DNA of 64,000 nucleotides from Rhizobium sp. Q54 (GCA_945871425.1 CAMBVS010000007.1:20120-84119); one strand, 5' to 3'; numbered from the stretch's first letter, positions 10,059 to 19,478 are shown. Program-made: numbers and translations. Notes: a model not told the origin generated them from the letters alone.

Positions 10059-11633
10059 ATGATTCAGATCCAACGCTGGAAGCTCATCGTCGTCACGCTC
10101 CTTTGCGCCTGGGGCGTGCTGTTCGCCCTGCCGTCCTTCCTGCCGCGCGCCACGGTCGATCAGCTCCCGCGTTGGCTGCACGCCGAACGCATCAACCTCG
10201 GCCTCGACCTGCAGGGCGGCTCGCATCTGCTGCTCGAGGTCGACACCCGCGCCGTCAAGGTCGACCGCCTGCAGAACCTGGTCGATGACGTCCGCGTCGC
10301 CTTCCGCAACCAGCGCCTGACCTACACCGATCTCGGGGTCGACGGGGATGCCGTCTCCGTGCGGCTGCGCGATCTCAACGACCGCGAGAAGGCGCTGACG
10401 GCGCTCCGCGGCCTCGATGCGGCGGCGACGGTCACGATCTCTCCCGAAGGCCTGGCGCGCTTCACCTACACGGAGAAGGCCTGGGACGACCGTTTCAGCC
10501 TGGCCATCCAGCAATCTCTCCAGATCGTCCGCCGCCGCATCGACGAGACCGGCACGCGCGAGCCGACCATCGTTCGCCACGGCAAGGACCGGATCCTGGT
10601 CCAGCTGCCCGGCGTCGACGATCCGGAGCGGATCAAGCGCCTGCTCGGCACCACGGCGAAGATGTCCTTCCATCTGGTCGATATGCGCGCGACGATAGCC
10701 GACGCCGAGGCCGGTCGCGCGCCGGCCGGCTCGATGATCGTCGAAAACGACCGTTCAGGCCCCGATGGGCGGCGCGAGAAGATGGCCGTGCAGAGGCGCG
10801 TCGCCGTCTCGGGCGAGAACCTGACGGACGCTCAGCCGAGCTTCAGCAACGGCGAGCCGGTGGTCAGCATCCGCTTCGACGCCGTCGGCGCGCGCAAGTT
10901 CGGCGAGATCACCACCGAGAACATCGGCAAGCCATTCGCCATCCTGCTCGACAACCGGGTGATCTCGGCGCCCAACATCCGCGAGCCGATCATCGGCGGC
11001 TCCGGCATCATCACCGGCGGGTTCACCGTCCAGACCGCCAACGACCTGGCGCTGCTGCTTCGTGCCGGCGCGCTCCCGGCGCCGCTCAAGGTGCTGGAAG
11101 AGCGCACCGTCGGCCCCGATCTCGGCTCCGACTCGATCCGCGCCGGCACCATCGCCATCGCGATCGGCTATCTGCTGATCGCGCTCCTGATGATCGTCGG
11201 CTACGGGCTGTTCGGCATCTTCGCCAACATCACGCTGATGCTGAACATCGCCTTCACCATCGCGATCATGTCGGGCATCGGCGCGACGCTGACGTTGCCC
11301 GGCCTCGCCGGCATGGTCCTCGGCCTGGCGATGTCGATCGATGCCAACGTGCTGATCTACGAGCGCATGCGCGAAGAAGAACGTCAGGGCCGATCGCCGT
11401 TCCCTGCGGTCGACATTTCGTTCCAGCGGGCATACGTCACCATTCTGGATTCCAATCTCACCACCCTCATCGCGGCGCTCTTCCTCTATGCGTTCGGCTC
11501 CGGCCCGGTGCGCGGCTTCGCGGTCACGCTCGGGATCGGCATCGCCTGCTCGATGCTGACCGCCGTGACGGTCACGCGCATGCTGGTCGTCGGCTGGCTC
11601 AAATGGGCCAAGCCGAAGACGCTGCCGATCTGA
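10059..11633 (+). CDS. secD: Protein translocase subunit SecD
   Basis: 524 aa. The N-terminal helix is followed by the NLGLDLQGGSHLLLEVD box, the periplasmic P1 region, and the P1-base/TM4 block with ISAPNIREPIIGGSGIITG and GLAMSIDANVLIYERMREE. The latter holds the conserved Asp of the proton path. SecD with SecF pulls preproteins across the inner membrane using the proton gradient. The gene sits in a yajC-secD-secF operon. Confidence 0.97.
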   Translation: MIQIQRWKLIVVTLLCAWGVLFALPSFLPRATVDQLPRWLHAERINLGLDLQGGSHLLLEVDTRAVKVDRLQNLVDDVRVAFRNQRLTYTDLGVDGDAVSVRLRDLNDREKALTALRGLDAAATVTISPEGLARFTYTEKAWDDRFSLAIQQSLQIVRRRIDETGTREPTIVRHGKDRILVQLPGVDDPERIKRLLGTTAKMSFHLVDMRATIADAEAGRAPAGSMIVENDRSGPDGRREKMAVQRRVAVSGENLTDAQPSFSNGEPVVSIRFDAVGARKFGEITTENIGKPFAILLDNRVISAPNIREPIIGGSGIITGGFTVQTANDLALLLRAGALPAPLKVLEERTVGPDLGSDSIRAGTIAIAIGYLLIALLMIVGYGLFGIFANITLMLNIAFTIAIMSGIGATLTLPGLAGMVLGLAMSIDANVLIYERMREEERQGRSPFPAVDISFQRAYVTILDSNLTTLIAALFLYAFGSGPVRGFAVTLGIGIACSMLTAVTVTRMLVVGWLKWAKPKTLPI

Positions 11634-11652
11634 GGGACGAGGAGCACCGCGC

Positions 11653-12600
11653 ATGATCAAGCCGATCCGCCTGCTGAACCGGGTTCCGAAGGTCGACTAC
11701 TTCCGCTTTCACAAGCTGTGCTTCGCCCTTTCCGTCGTGCTGTGCCTCGCCTCCGTGGTGTCGTTGGCGGTTCGCGGATTGAACTACGGGGTCGACTTCG
11801 CCGGCGGCATCCTGATCGAGGTCCGCACTCCGACGGCGCCGGACCTTGCCAGGATGCGGGCGGATATCGGTGCCCTCAACCTCGGCGACGTCGTCCTCCA
11901 GGACTTCGGCGGCAGCAACGACGTCCTCATCCGCATCGAGCGCCAGACCGGCGGAGAGGACGCGGAGATGGCGGCGGTCCTGAAGGTGCGCGAGACGCTG
12001 ACCAGCACGCTCGGCGGCAGTGTCGAGTATCGCCGCGTCGAGGTGGTCGGCCCCAAGGTCGGCGGAGAGTTGGTGGTCGACGGCATCCTCGCCGTGACCC
12101 TGTCGCTCTGCGGAATCATGGGTTACATGGGATTCCGCTTCGGCTGGCGCGCAGGCGCCTCGGGCGTCGTCGCCATCCTGCACGACTGCCTGACCACGGT
12201 CGGGTTGTTCTCGGTGACCGGGCTGCAATTCGATCTGAATGTGCTGGCGGCGGTGGTGACCATCGCCGGCATCTCGATCAACGACACCGTCGTCATCGAC
12301 GACCGCATCCGCGAGAACTCGCGGAAATTCAAGCGTATGGATTTTCGCGACCTGATCAACCTCAGCGTCAACCAGACCATGGCCCGAACCATCGTGACCA
12401 ACGGCCTGGTCTTCCTTGCCACCTTCGCTCTGGTGACTTTCGGCGGCCCCGTGCTGTTCGGCTTCTCGCTGGCCATGCTGTGGGGCGTCGTCGCGGGCAC
12501 CTACTCGACGATCTACATCGCGGCGCCGCTCGAGTGGTACCTGTCCAACCGCGGCAAGGTCCAGGCCAAGGCCGCGGAAGCCGAGGCGGGCTCGGTCTGA
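11653..12600 (+). CDS. secF: Protein translocase subunit SecF
   Basis: 315 aa, six membrane helices. It opens with the FxFHKLCFALS helix and the conserved LNYGVDFAGGILIEV segment, and contains AGISINDTVVIDDRIRE near residue 212, which matches the proton-relay helix of SecF. It begins 19 bases after secD with a GAGGAGCACCGC ribosome site. Confidence 0.97.
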   Translation: MIKPIRLLNRVPKVDYFRFHKLCFALSVVLCLASVVSLAVRGLNYGVDFAGGILIEVRTPTAPDLARMRADIGALNLGDVVLQDFGGSNDVLIRIERQTGGEDAEMAAVLKVRETLTSTLGGSVEYRRVEVVGPKVGGELVVDGILAVTLSLCGIMGYMGFRFGWRAGASGVVAILHDCLTTVGLFSVTGLQFDLNVLAAVVTIAGISINDTVVIDDRIRENSRKFKRMDFRDLINLSVNQTMARTIVTNGLVFLATFALVTFGGPVLFGFSLAMLWGVVAGTYSTIYIAAPLEWYLSNRGKVQAKAAEAEAGSV

Positions 12601-12607
12601 GCCGACG

Positions 12608-12982
12608 ATGGAAATCACGCCGCTGATTCCCGAGGGGCGGCAGGTCATCGAGAGCTATGGCGATGGCCGCTTTCGGGTTTCGGGCATTCCGATCGAAGGC
12701 TCAATCCTGGTCCTGCCGACGGTCACCTTCCCGTGGTCGGCGCTCGACGTCGCCGGCGTCACCTTCGACTCGCTCGCTCCCCTGCTCGGCATCGACCCGC
12801 CGGTCGAGATCCTGCTGGTCGGTTGCGGCAGGCGGCTGGTGCCGCTGGCGCCGGCCTTGAAGGCTGCCCTCCGCGAACGCGGGATCGGCGCCGACCCGAT
12901 GGACACCGGCGCCGCCTGCCGGACCTATAACGTGCTGATGGCCGAAGGCCGCCGGGTCGCGGCCGCGCTTCTCGCGGTCTAG
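12608..12982 (+). CDS. Mth938-like (DUF498) domain protein
   Basis: 124 aa. A compact alpha/beta protein with VEILLVGCGRRLVPL near the middle and MDTGAACRTYNVLMAEGRRVAAAL at the C-terminus, both conserved in the Mth938/NDUFAF3-like family. Mitochondrial relatives assist complex I assembly; the bacterial role is not defined. It starts seven bases after secF, so it is probably in the sec operon, a placement that is frequent in alphaproteobacteria. Confidence 0.88.
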   Translation: MEITPLIPEGRQVIESYGDGRFRVSGIPIEGSILVLPTVTFPWSALDVAGVTFDSLAPLLGIDPPVEILLVGCGRRLVPLAPALKAALRERGIGADPMDTGAACRTYNVLMAEGRRVAAALLAV

Positions 12983-12986
12983 CCCG

Positions 12987-13754
12987 ATGATGCGGCTCTC
13001 CGCCCTGGTCGTAGCTCACAACGAGGCCGCGCAGCTGGATGCCTGTCTGGCGACGCTTCGCTTCGCCGACGAGATCGTCGTCGTCCTCGATCGCACCACC
13101 GACCGCAGCCCGGCCATTGCCGAAGAACACGGCGCCCGTGTCGTCGAAGGCAGCTGGCATCTCGAAGGCGACCGCCGGTCGGCCGGCATCGAGGCCTGCC
13201 ACGGCGAGTGGATCCTGGAGGTGGACGCCGACGAGCGCGTGCCGCCGGAGCTGGCGGAGGAGATCAAGCACCGCCTGCCGACGGCGCAACGCGGCTATTT
13301 CCTCATTCCGTTCGCCAACCATATCGGCCACCGGCTCGTCCGCTGGGGGTGGGGGGCCTATAACGGCGTCAGCATGAAGCCCTGCCTGTTCGCCAAGGGC
13401 TGCAAGCACTGGGGCCGCCAGCGCGTCCATCCGAAGCTCGAGCTCTCCGGCCACCGGTACGCGATGACGCAAGCGATGACGCACTACGTCTACCGCGACG
13501 TCGCCGATGCCATTCAGCGCCTCAACCGCTATTCGAGCCTGAACGCCGAGCAGATGCGCGAGGACGGCACGATCGGGACCCTCTGGCCCAACCTTCGCCG
13601 CATGCTGTCGCGCTTCTGGAAGTCCTATGTCGCCCGGCGAGGATACCGCGAAGGCCACTACGGGCTCCTGCTCGGACTGTTCTCGGCACTCTATCCGATC
13701 CTGAGCTACCTGAAGGCGAGGCTCGCCGAGGACAACAAGGAGCCGAGCCGATGA
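12987..13754 (+). CDS. Family 2 glycosyltransferase, LPS-core (WaaE/KdtX) type
   Basis: 255 aa. The GT-A nucleotide-sugar fold begins SALVVAHNEAAQLDACL, with the donor Asp in VVVLDRTTDRS, the metal-binding DVDADERV-like box (LEVDADERVPPEL), and a conserved HYVYRDVADAIQRLNRYSS tail near residue 165. This tail is typical of the WaaE branch that adds a heptose or glucose to the lipopolysaccharide inner core. The acceptor sugar is inferred. It overlaps the following cupin gene by four bases (ATGA). Confidence 0.83.
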   Translation: MMRLSALVVAHNEAAQLDACLATLRFADEIVVVLDRTTDRSPAIAEEHGARVVEGSWHLEGDRRSAGIEACHGEWILEVDADERVPPELAEEIKHRLPTAQRGYFLIPFANHIGHRLVRWGWGAYNGVSMKPCLFAKGCKHWGRQRVHPKLELSGHRYAMTQAMTHYVYRDVADAIQRLNRYSSLNAEQMREDGTIGTLWPNLRRMLSRFWKSYVARRGYREGHYGLLLGLFSALYPILSYLKARLAEDNKEPSR

Positions 13755-14080
13755 AGATGGCCGACATTCCATTCCAGACCGTCGACTGGAAGACGGTCGA
13801 GGCGACCGAACATCCCGGGACCGCCGGCAAGGCGCTGTGGCGCACCCGCCAATTCGGCGAGATCCGGGTGCGCATGGTCGAGTACACGCCGGGTTACGTC
13901 GCCGACCACTGGTGCGAGAAGGGTCATGTGCTGCTGGTGCTACAGGGTCGTCTCGACACCGAGCTCGCCGACGGCCGCAAAGTGACGCTCACTCCCGGAA
14001 CCAGCTACCAGGTGGCCGATGGTGCCGAGGCGCACCGCTCGTCGACCGATATTGGCGCCAAGCTCTTCATCGTCGACTGA
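13751..14080 (+). CDS. DHCW-motif cupin-fold protein
   Basis: 109 aa single-domain cupin. It has the VADHWCEKGHVLLVLQG segment (residues 44-60), the DHCW-type motif from which the family is named, and a second cupin strand pair TPGTSYQVADGAEAHRS. Members are small putative metal-binding proteins of unknown substrate. It is coupled to the glycosyltransferase upstream. Confidence 0.85.
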   Translation: MKMADIPFQTVDWKTVEATEHPGTAGKALWRTRQFGEIRVRMVEYTPGYVADHWCEKGHVLLVLQGRLDTELADGRKVTLTPGTSYQVADGAEAHRSSTDIGAKLFIVD

Positions 14081-14081
14081 C

Positions 14082-14897
14082 GTGGGCGGCTACCTCGCGT
14101 TCAGGGCCGATCTCGACGACCCGTCGCTTGTCGCTGCCTATGACGACCTGCCGCTGTGGTCGGCGATGGCCGGCCTGCTGCTGCTGACGCATGTACCGCT
14201 TGCGCCGGCGATCGTTGCCCTGGACATCGGCTGCGGCACCGGATTTCCGTCGATCGAGCTGGCCGAGCGCCTCGGGCCCTCGGCCCGCGTCCATGGCCTC
14301 GATCCGTGGCGGCCGGCACTGGAGCGGGCGAGGGCGAAGGCGGCGGCGCGCGGTGTGCCCCATGTCGTCTTCGACCACGGCGACGCCACCTGCATGCCAT
14401 ATGCAGATGCGCATTTCGACCTGATCGTCTCGAATCTCGGCCTCAACAATCTCCGCGACGCCGATGCAGCGGTGGCCGAGTGCCACCGGGTGCTCAGGCC
14501 CGGCGGGCGGCTCGCGTTGTCGACCAACCTGGTCGGGCACATGGCGGAGTTCTACGACGTCCTGGAGCGGGTCCTGGCGGAAACCGGTGCCGAGCGTGAG
14601 CCGGGCGCGCTCCGGCGCCACATCGAAGGGAGGGCGAGCGTCGCCGGCATCCGGGTTCTGCTCGAACGCCACGGCTTTCGTCTCGGCCGCGTCGAGGAGA
14701 CGACGCAATCCTTGCGCTATGCCGATGGAACCGCGCTCCTGAACCACTGGTTCATCAAGCTCGGTTTTCTCGATGGCTGGCGTGCCACGATGGACGTGAC
14801 GCGAGCGGCCGAGGTCTTCGGCCGGCTTGAAGCGGCCTTGCCGCGGCCGCTCCTTCTGACTGTGCCCTTCGCCTATATCGAGGCGCTCTGGCAATAA
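14082..14897 (+). CDS. Class I SAM-dependent methyltransferase
   Basis: 271 aa from GTG 14082, one base after the cupin stop. The open frame reaches back into the cupin gene, but those codons are not family-like. SAM motif I is ALDIGCGTGFPSIELA (about residue 46). An acidic ribose loop GLDPW follows, then GDATCMPYADAHFDLIVSNLG and an LRPGGRLALSTN box. This resembles UbiE/COQ5-type enzymes; the acceptor is unknown. The gene ends the + strand run, right before a strong bidirectional hairpin. Confidence 0.85.
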   Translation: MGGYLAFRADLDDPSLVAAYDDLPLWSAMAGLLLLTHVPLAPAIVALDIGCGTGFPSIELAERLGPSARVHGLDPWRPALERARAKAAARGVPHVVFDHGDATCMPYADAHFDLIVSNLGLNNLRDADAAVAECHRVLRPGGRLALSTNLVGHMAEFYDVLERVLAETGAEREPGALRRHIEGRASVAGIRVLLERHGFRLGRVEETTQSLRYADGTALLNHWFIKLGFLDGWRATMDVTRAAEVFGRLEAALPRPLLLTVPFAYIEALWQ

Positions 14898-14900
14898 GAC

Positions 14901-14922
14901 GAGGGGGCCCGAAGGCCCCCTC
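14901..14922. terminator. Bidirectional hairpin terminator
   Basis: A 9-bp perfect stem (GAGGGGGCC pairing with GGCCCCCTC) with the loop CGAA lies between the convergent methyltransferase and PuuD-like genes, four bases after the methyltransferase stop. It has no long T tract on either side, as is common in high-GC genomes. Confidence 0.75.
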
Positions 14923-14947
14923 TCGCAGACGACGGTCGAGCTTGAGG

Positions 14948-15538
14948 TCAGATGTTTTGCGCGCTGACCATGGCGTAGAGCATCGGGATCGACAGCACCG
15001 TGTTGGTGCGCGAGACCAGCATCGCCATCCGGCCGGCGGCCTTCTTTTCGTCGGGCGTCGCCTCGACCAGGCCCAGCGCCTTCTGCTGGTTCGGCCAGAT
15101 CAGGAACCAGACGTTGAAGGCCATGATCATGCCGAGCCACATGCCGATGCCGATGTTGCGGTGCATGGGCACGCCCTCGGCGCCGCCGAGCATCAGCGCC
15201 TGACCGATGTAGCCGCTCATCCAGGCCAGCAAGAGCCCGGTGACCAGCGTCGCCAGCGCGGCGTGGCGGAACCAGAAGAGCGCGGTCGGTGCGATCACCT
15301 TGGAGACCGCCGGCTTCTGCTCGTCCGGGATCTTCGGCATCGAGGGGATCTGCACGAAGTTGAAGTACCAGAGCAGGCCGATCCACATCACGCCGCTCAT
15401 CACGTGGAGCCAGCGCACCAAGAAGGTCCAGTAGCCATGGTCGAAGGCTGACGGGCGGACCAGCAACCAGAAGATGATCGCGGTAAGCACGAAGCCGGCG
15501 ATCACGGCTCTCTCAAGTTTTTCGAGGACCGAAGTCAT
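14948..15538 (-). CDS. Urate hydroxylase PuuD-like (DUF989) membrane protein, short form
   Basis: 196 aa from ATG 15538, with a GGAGGG ribosome site 8 bases upstream. Five or six membrane helices carry conserved His residues (WLHVMSGVMWIGLLWYFNF, FRHAALATLVTG, MHRNIGIG) that resemble the membrane part of the PuuD/DUF989 family. Full PuuD urate oxidases are about twice as long and end in a cytochrome c domain with CxxCH, which is absent here. The urate role is therefore uncertain; a haem-binding membrane subunit is an alternative. Confidence 0.65.
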   Translation of the reverse strand: MTSVLEKLERAVIAGFVLTAIIFWLLVRPSAFDHGYWTFLVRWLHVMSGVMWIGLLWYFNFVQIPSMPKIPDEQKPAVSKVIAPTALFWFRHAALATLVTGLLLAWMSGYIGQALMLGGAEGVPMHRNIGIGMWLGMIMAFNVWFLIWPNQQKALGLVEATPDEKKAAGRMAMLVSRTNTVLSIPMLYAMVSAQNI

Positions 15539-15603
15539 TTGGCATCCCTCCCGGTGATGGGGTTTCCCAGGGTTTGATTCAGCAGATAATTGTAACGCAA
15601 GAT

Positions 15604-16716
15604 CTAGTCTCTTGCCAGAGCGAGTCGCATGGCCGCCTCGCCCGAGCGGATGGCCCCCTCGAGCGTTCCAGGCAGTCCCGTCCGTGTCCAGTCGCCGGCG
15701 AGCGCGAGGTTCCGCAACCGGGTCCTGGCGGCGGGCCGCAGGCGTTCCATCGCCGAGGTGGCGGCGATCGTCGCCCGGCGTTCCTTGACGATCCGGAACG
15801 GCGGCATCGCTCCCGAAAGTCCGAAGGCGGCCGCCATCTCCCGCCAGAACCGGCCCGCCAGCGCCTCCGCGGGCTCGGCCAGCAGCGCGTCTGCCGCGCT
15901 GACCGTGACCGAGACGACATCGCCGCGCCAGAGCGCCCATTGACCGACTCCGCCAGTCATTCCGACGAGCGTCGGGACCGGCGCCACGCTGTCGACCCTG
16001 AAATGGGCGTTGACGATCGCCCGGAACGCCGTCGGCACGACCAGCCCGGGCAGAAGCTCGGCGGCGGCTCCCGGTGTAACCGCGAGAATCACCCGGTCGT
16101 CGGCAGCGAGCTCCACTGCCTCGTCGCCGAAGACCAGCGCCCGCGCCCGGTCGCCCGCGGCGTCGATGCGCGTGAGTCGCCGGCCAAGGCAGAGCCTCTC
16201 GCCGAGACGGACGACGGCCGGATCGATCAGCGCCTCGCCGACGCCCGCGCGGGCGATCCAGGGGCGGCAGGCGCGCTCGCTCGTCAGGCGACCGAAGACC
16301 GCCGCGATCAGGCGCCACGACGCCTCTTCCGGCTCGGTGTTGAGGGCGGCGAGCGCGACCAGGCGGAAGGCGGAGATCATTCCGCTGAAGGGCGGCCGTA
16401 CGGTCCAGCGGCGTCCGCTCGCGAGCTCGACGAAGGGATAGGCGGCCGGCACCCCTTCGATCATCCGGTCGAGGGCTCCGAGCCGGCGGAGATAGGCGAG
16501 CGCCGAGAGATTGGCGCCGACGAGCAGATGCGTCCCGGTATCGATGCGGCGGTCGAGCACCGGGTCGTGGTAGCTGCGGCAGCGTCCGCCGGCCATCGGT
16601 GCCGCCTCGTGCACCCGCACCTCGATGCCGGCATCGGACAGCGCGACGGCCGCAGCGAGACCGGCGACGCCGGCGCCGACGACGTGGACGGTCACCGAGC
16701 CAGCCCGAGCCGGCAT
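15604..16716 (-). CDS. hpnE: Hydroxysqualene dehydroxylase HpnE
   Basis: 370 aa from ATG 16716. A GTG at 16695, overlapping the hpnD stop as GTGA, is a realistic alternative start. The N-terminal FAD dinucleotide motif VVGAGVAGLAAAVAL is followed by EAAPMAGGRCRS. The flavoprotein amine-oxidase-like C-terminus LALAGDWTRTGLPGTLEGAIRSG supplies the second FAD contact. HpnE removes the hydroxyl from hydroxysqualene, the last step of the HpnCDE route to squalene for hopanoids. It is third in the hpnC-hpnD-hpnE operon. Confidence 0.93.
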   Translation of the reverse strand: MPARAGSVTVHVVGAGVAGLAAAVALSDAGIEVRVHEAAPMAGGRCRSYHDPVLDRRIDTGTHLLVGANLSALAYLRRLGALDRMIEGVPAAYPFVELASGRRWTVRPPFSGMISAFRLVALAALNTEPEEASWRLIAAVFGRLTSERACRPWIARAGVGEALIDPAVVRLGERLCLGRRLTRIDAAGDRARALVFGDEAVELAADDRVILAVTPGAAAELLPGLVVPTAFRAIVNAHFRVDSVAPVPTLVGMTGGVGQWALWRGDVVSVTVSAADALLAEPAEALAGRFWREMAAAFGLSGAMPPFRIVKERRATIAATSAMERLRPAARTRLRNLALAGDWTRTGLPGTLEGAIRSGEAAMRLALARD

Positions 16717-17474
16717 GCGAGCGCGATGCCGAGCGCCTCCAGCGTGCCGAGGCGCGGCCGCTCCTCGCGGGGCAGCCGGTCGAAGAGGCGCCGGTAGAGG
16801 CGGAGCATGGCGAGGCCGGGCCAGAGGCTGCGATCGCAGCGCTTGGCCAGGACCTCGGCCGCATCGTAGTGGTGCCGCGCGCGATCGGAGAGCCAGGTCT
16901 TGGCCACGGCGAGACGAGGGTCGGCGAGCACGGCGCTCGGATCGTCGGCGGCGATGCCCGCTGCCGCCAGCGCCTCGCGCGGCAGGTAGAGCCGGCCGCG
17001 TTCCGCGTCCTCGCGCACGTCGCGAAGGATGTTGGTGAGCTGCAGCGCCGTGCCGGCGGCGAAGGCGAAGTCGGCGGCCTCCGGCTCCGTGCAGCCGAAT
17101 ATGGCAATCGCCATGCGACCGGGCGCGCCGGCAACGCGATGGCAGTAGAGATCGAGGTCGGTCATGTCCGGTGCCGCCAGCGGTGCGGCGATGTCCGTGT
17201 CCAATCCGTCGAGCACCATGTCGAACCAGGCACGGTCGAGACGGTGGTCCCGGATCGCACGCGCGAGGCCGGAGCCGTCATTCGCGGCGAATTTGCGGTC
17301 GAGGTCGCGGCGGGCGGCCTCGAGTCCGGACCGGCGCTCGTCGGCCGGGAGGTCGGCATCGGCGATGTCGTCGACAAGGCGGCACCAGCCATAGACCGCG
17401 AACATGGCGCTCCGCTTCGCCCGCGGCATCAGCCGCATCGCCCAGTAGAAGCTGCTCTTCCTGGCGCCGCTCAT
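16692..17474 (-). CDS. hpnD: Presqualene diphosphate synthase HpnD
   Basis: 260 aa from ATG 17474, overlapping the hpnC stop as ATGA. It is a trans-isoprenyl diphosphate synthase fold with the first aspartate motif YGWCRLVDDIADAD (about residues 27-40) and the second NILRDVREDAERGRLYLP (about 150-167). HpnD condenses two farnesyl diphosphates to presqualene diphosphate. Both Asp-rich motifs are intact, so activity is expected. Confidence 0.94.
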   Translation of the reverse strand: MSGARKSSFYWAMRLMPRAKRSAMFAVYGWCRLVDDIADADLPADERRSGLEAARRDLDRKFAANDGSGLARAIRDHRLDRAWFDMVLDGLDTDIAAPLAAPDMTDLDLYCHRVAGAPGRMAIAIFGCTEPEAADFAFAAGTALQLTNILRDVREDAERGRLYLPREALAAAGIAADDPSAVLADPRLAVAKTWLSDRARHHYDAAEVLAKRCDRSLWPGLAMLRLYRRLFDRLPREERPRLGTLEALGIALACRLGLAR

Positions 17475-18244
17475 CGGCGGACGAGCCAGCGCGCGGTGCC
17501 GACCAGGCAGACCCAGGCGTAGTCGAGCCTGGATAGGCGGACGCGTCGGGCCAGCGGATCCCGCCGTCGCAGCTTCGCCGCCAGCCGCCCGGCGACGGCG
17601 ACGGTGACCTCGGCCTGCAACCGCAGGCGGCGGTCGACGATCCGCCGGCCGAGCGGGCGGGCCTGGATCAGCAGCTCGGCGACGCGCTCCAGCGTGCGGT
17701 CGAAGACACGTCGGAGCGCTGGCGAGGCACGGCTGCCAAGCAACTCGTCGACCATCGCACCCTCCGCCTCGATCCAGGCGAGCGGCAGGTAGACGCGATC
17801 GAGCTGGCGGAAATCGTCGCCGCAGTCCTGCAGGTGGTTCAGCACCTGGAGCGCAGCGCAAAGCGCATCGGAGGACACCTGTGCCTCGCGACTTTCGCCA
17901 TGCAGGTCGAGAAGGAAACGGCCGACCGGCACGGCCGAGAAGCGGCAGTAGAGCAGCAGCTCGCTCCAGTCGCGGTAGCGGCTCTTGGTCGCGTCCTGGC
18001 GGAAGGCCTGGAACAGCTGCGTCAGGTGCGGGCTGGCGATCCGCTCGGCCGCCATCGCGTCCAGGCGCCGGATCTTCTCTTCAGGTGCCAAGGCCGGGTC
18101 GTCGGCGATGTCGTCGGCCGCACGCGCTTGGCGGTAGAAGGCGAGGACGGCGGCGCGGCGCCCGGGCGCGAGGAGGCGGAGCGCGACCGGGAAGTTCTCG
18201 GTCGCCTCGGATTTTCCCGATCCGGCCCCGGCAAGGTCCTCCAT
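17471..18244 (-). CDS. hpnC: Squalene-synthase-like HpnC (hydroxysqualene synthase)
   Basis: 257 aa from ATG 18244. The squalene/phytoene synthase fold starts with SEATENFPVALRLL, has the first aspartate motif as ARAADDIADDPAL, and the second site as LQDCGDDFRQLDRVYLP. HpnC converts presqualene diphosphate to hydroxysqualene. It starts five bases after the MFS stop and overlaps hpnD. No squalene-hopene cyclase lies in the window, so the cyclase must be elsewhere. Confidence 0.93.
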   Translation of the reverse strand: MEDLAGAGSGKSEATENFPVALRLLAPGRRAAVLAFYRQARAADDIADDPALAPEEKIRRLDAMAAERIASPHLTQLFQAFRQDATKSRYRDWSELLLYCRFSAVPVGRFLLDLHGESREAQVSSDALCAALQVLNHLQDCGDDFRQLDRVYLPLAWIEAEGAMVDELLGSRASPALRRVFDRTLERVAELLIQARPLGRRIVDRRLRLQAEVTVAVAGRLAAKLRRRDPLARRVRLSRLDYAWVCLVGTARWLVRR

Positions 18245-18248
18245 CCGC

Positions 18249-19478
18249 CTATCGTCGCTCGCGGAAGCCGAGATACCAGAGATAAGTGGCGACCTGAATG
18301 GCGAGCGCGCCGGCGAAGGCGGCGCGGTAGCCATCCGGGTGATAGCCGCCCCCGGGACCGGGCGGCCAGAAGTCGATGACCCAGCCGACTGCATACTGGC
18401 AGGCGAAGGCGAGCACGAAGGCGACGAGATTGGCGGCGGTCGAGGCGCGGCCGGCGAGGGCGATACCGAAATGCTCGGCGAACTTCGCGTGCACGATGAT
18501 CGCCACCTGGCCGGTCAAGCCATAGAGGACGACGACGATCAGGAGCGCGTCGGTCGTCCATCCGAAGACCATCAGCGCCTGGACGGCTAGGAATGGCACG
18601 ACGGCGAAGGTGAGGACCGTGAGCGTGTCGACGCCGCGCCGGCCGAGCCAGCTGGCCAGCGTGCCGATGCTGGCGACGCCGACGCCGAAGCCGAGAGAGC
18701 AGGCCATCAGGTAGTTCGCCGCATCGGCCCGCGAGAGCCCGCCGACGTCGACCAGCCAGGGGCCGAGCCACAGCGACTGGACCGCGAGCGCCGCGGCATT
18801 GGTGGCGGAGACGATCGGCGTCACCTTCCAGAACAGGCGATCCTTGACCACCCCGGCGAGGCCGCGGAGCTGCTCGGGGAAGGTCTCGATCCTGCCGCCG
18901 CCGCCGCGTTCCGGCACTACCAGGTGGATGACGGCTGAGACCGCGAACATGACCAGGCCGAGAAGCACGAAGGCCGGCCGCCAGCCGATCGCCTCCACCA
19001 GCAGCTGGGTCGGTGTCGCCGCCAGGATCGCACCGACGCCGCCGACCGCCATGTAGCAGCCATTGCCCATCGGCACCTTGTCGCGCGGAAGCCAGAGGGC
19101 GACCGTCTTGAATCCCGCCATCAGCCCGCCCGCAAGGCCGAGGCCGATCAGGGCGCGGGCGAGCGTGAGCGTCAGCTCGTTCTGGGCGACGGCGAAGCCG
19201 AGGCAGCCGACGGCGGTGAAGAGGAAGAGGCCGGCCTGGGTGCGCCGGGGACCGTAGCGGTCGAGCATCAGCCCGACCGGAAGCTGCATCGCCGCATAGG
19301 TGAAGAAATAGGCCGAGGTGAGGAGGCCGAGGCCGCCGGCGGTGAGGCCGAGGTCGCGCACCAGATCCGGCGCGACGACGGCGTTCACCGAGCGCAGCAG
19401 CCAGGTCATCACGTAGCCGGCGGCGAACGGCACCAGCACCTGCAGCACGATGCGGGGCGTCGTTAGAGCAATGCTCAT
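18249..19478 (-). CDS. Major facilitator superfamily transporter
   Basis: 409 aa, about 12 membrane helices in two halves. The MFS motif A equivalent is GLMLDRYGPRRTQAG after the second helix. The MGNGCYMAVGGVGAILAATPTQLL helix and its symmetric partner are typical of the nitrate/organic-anion-like proton symporters. The substrate is unknown. It is first in the - strand run leading to hpnCDE, with a five-base gap, so it may be co-transcribed, although no functional link is established. Confidence 0.85.
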   Translation of the reverse strand: MSIALTTPRIVLQVLVPFAAGYVMTWLLRSVNAVVAPDLVRDLGLTAGGLGLLTSAYFFTYAAMQLPVGLMLDRYGPRRTQAGLFLFTAVGCLGFAVAQNELTLTLARALIGLGLAGGLMAGFKTVALWLPRDKVPMGNGCYMAVGGVGAILAATPTQLLVEAIGWRPAFVLLGLVMFAVSAVIHLVVPERGGGGRIETFPEQLRGLAGVVKDRLFWKVTPIVSATNAAALAVQSLWLGPWLVDVGGLSRADAANYLMACSLGFGVGVASIGTLASWLGRRGVDTLTVLTFAVVPFLAVQALMVFGWTTDALLIVVVLYGLTGQVAIIVHAKFAEHFGIALAGRASTAANLVAFVLAFACQYAVGWVIDFWPPGPGGGYHPDGYRAAFAGALAIQVATYLWYLGFRERR

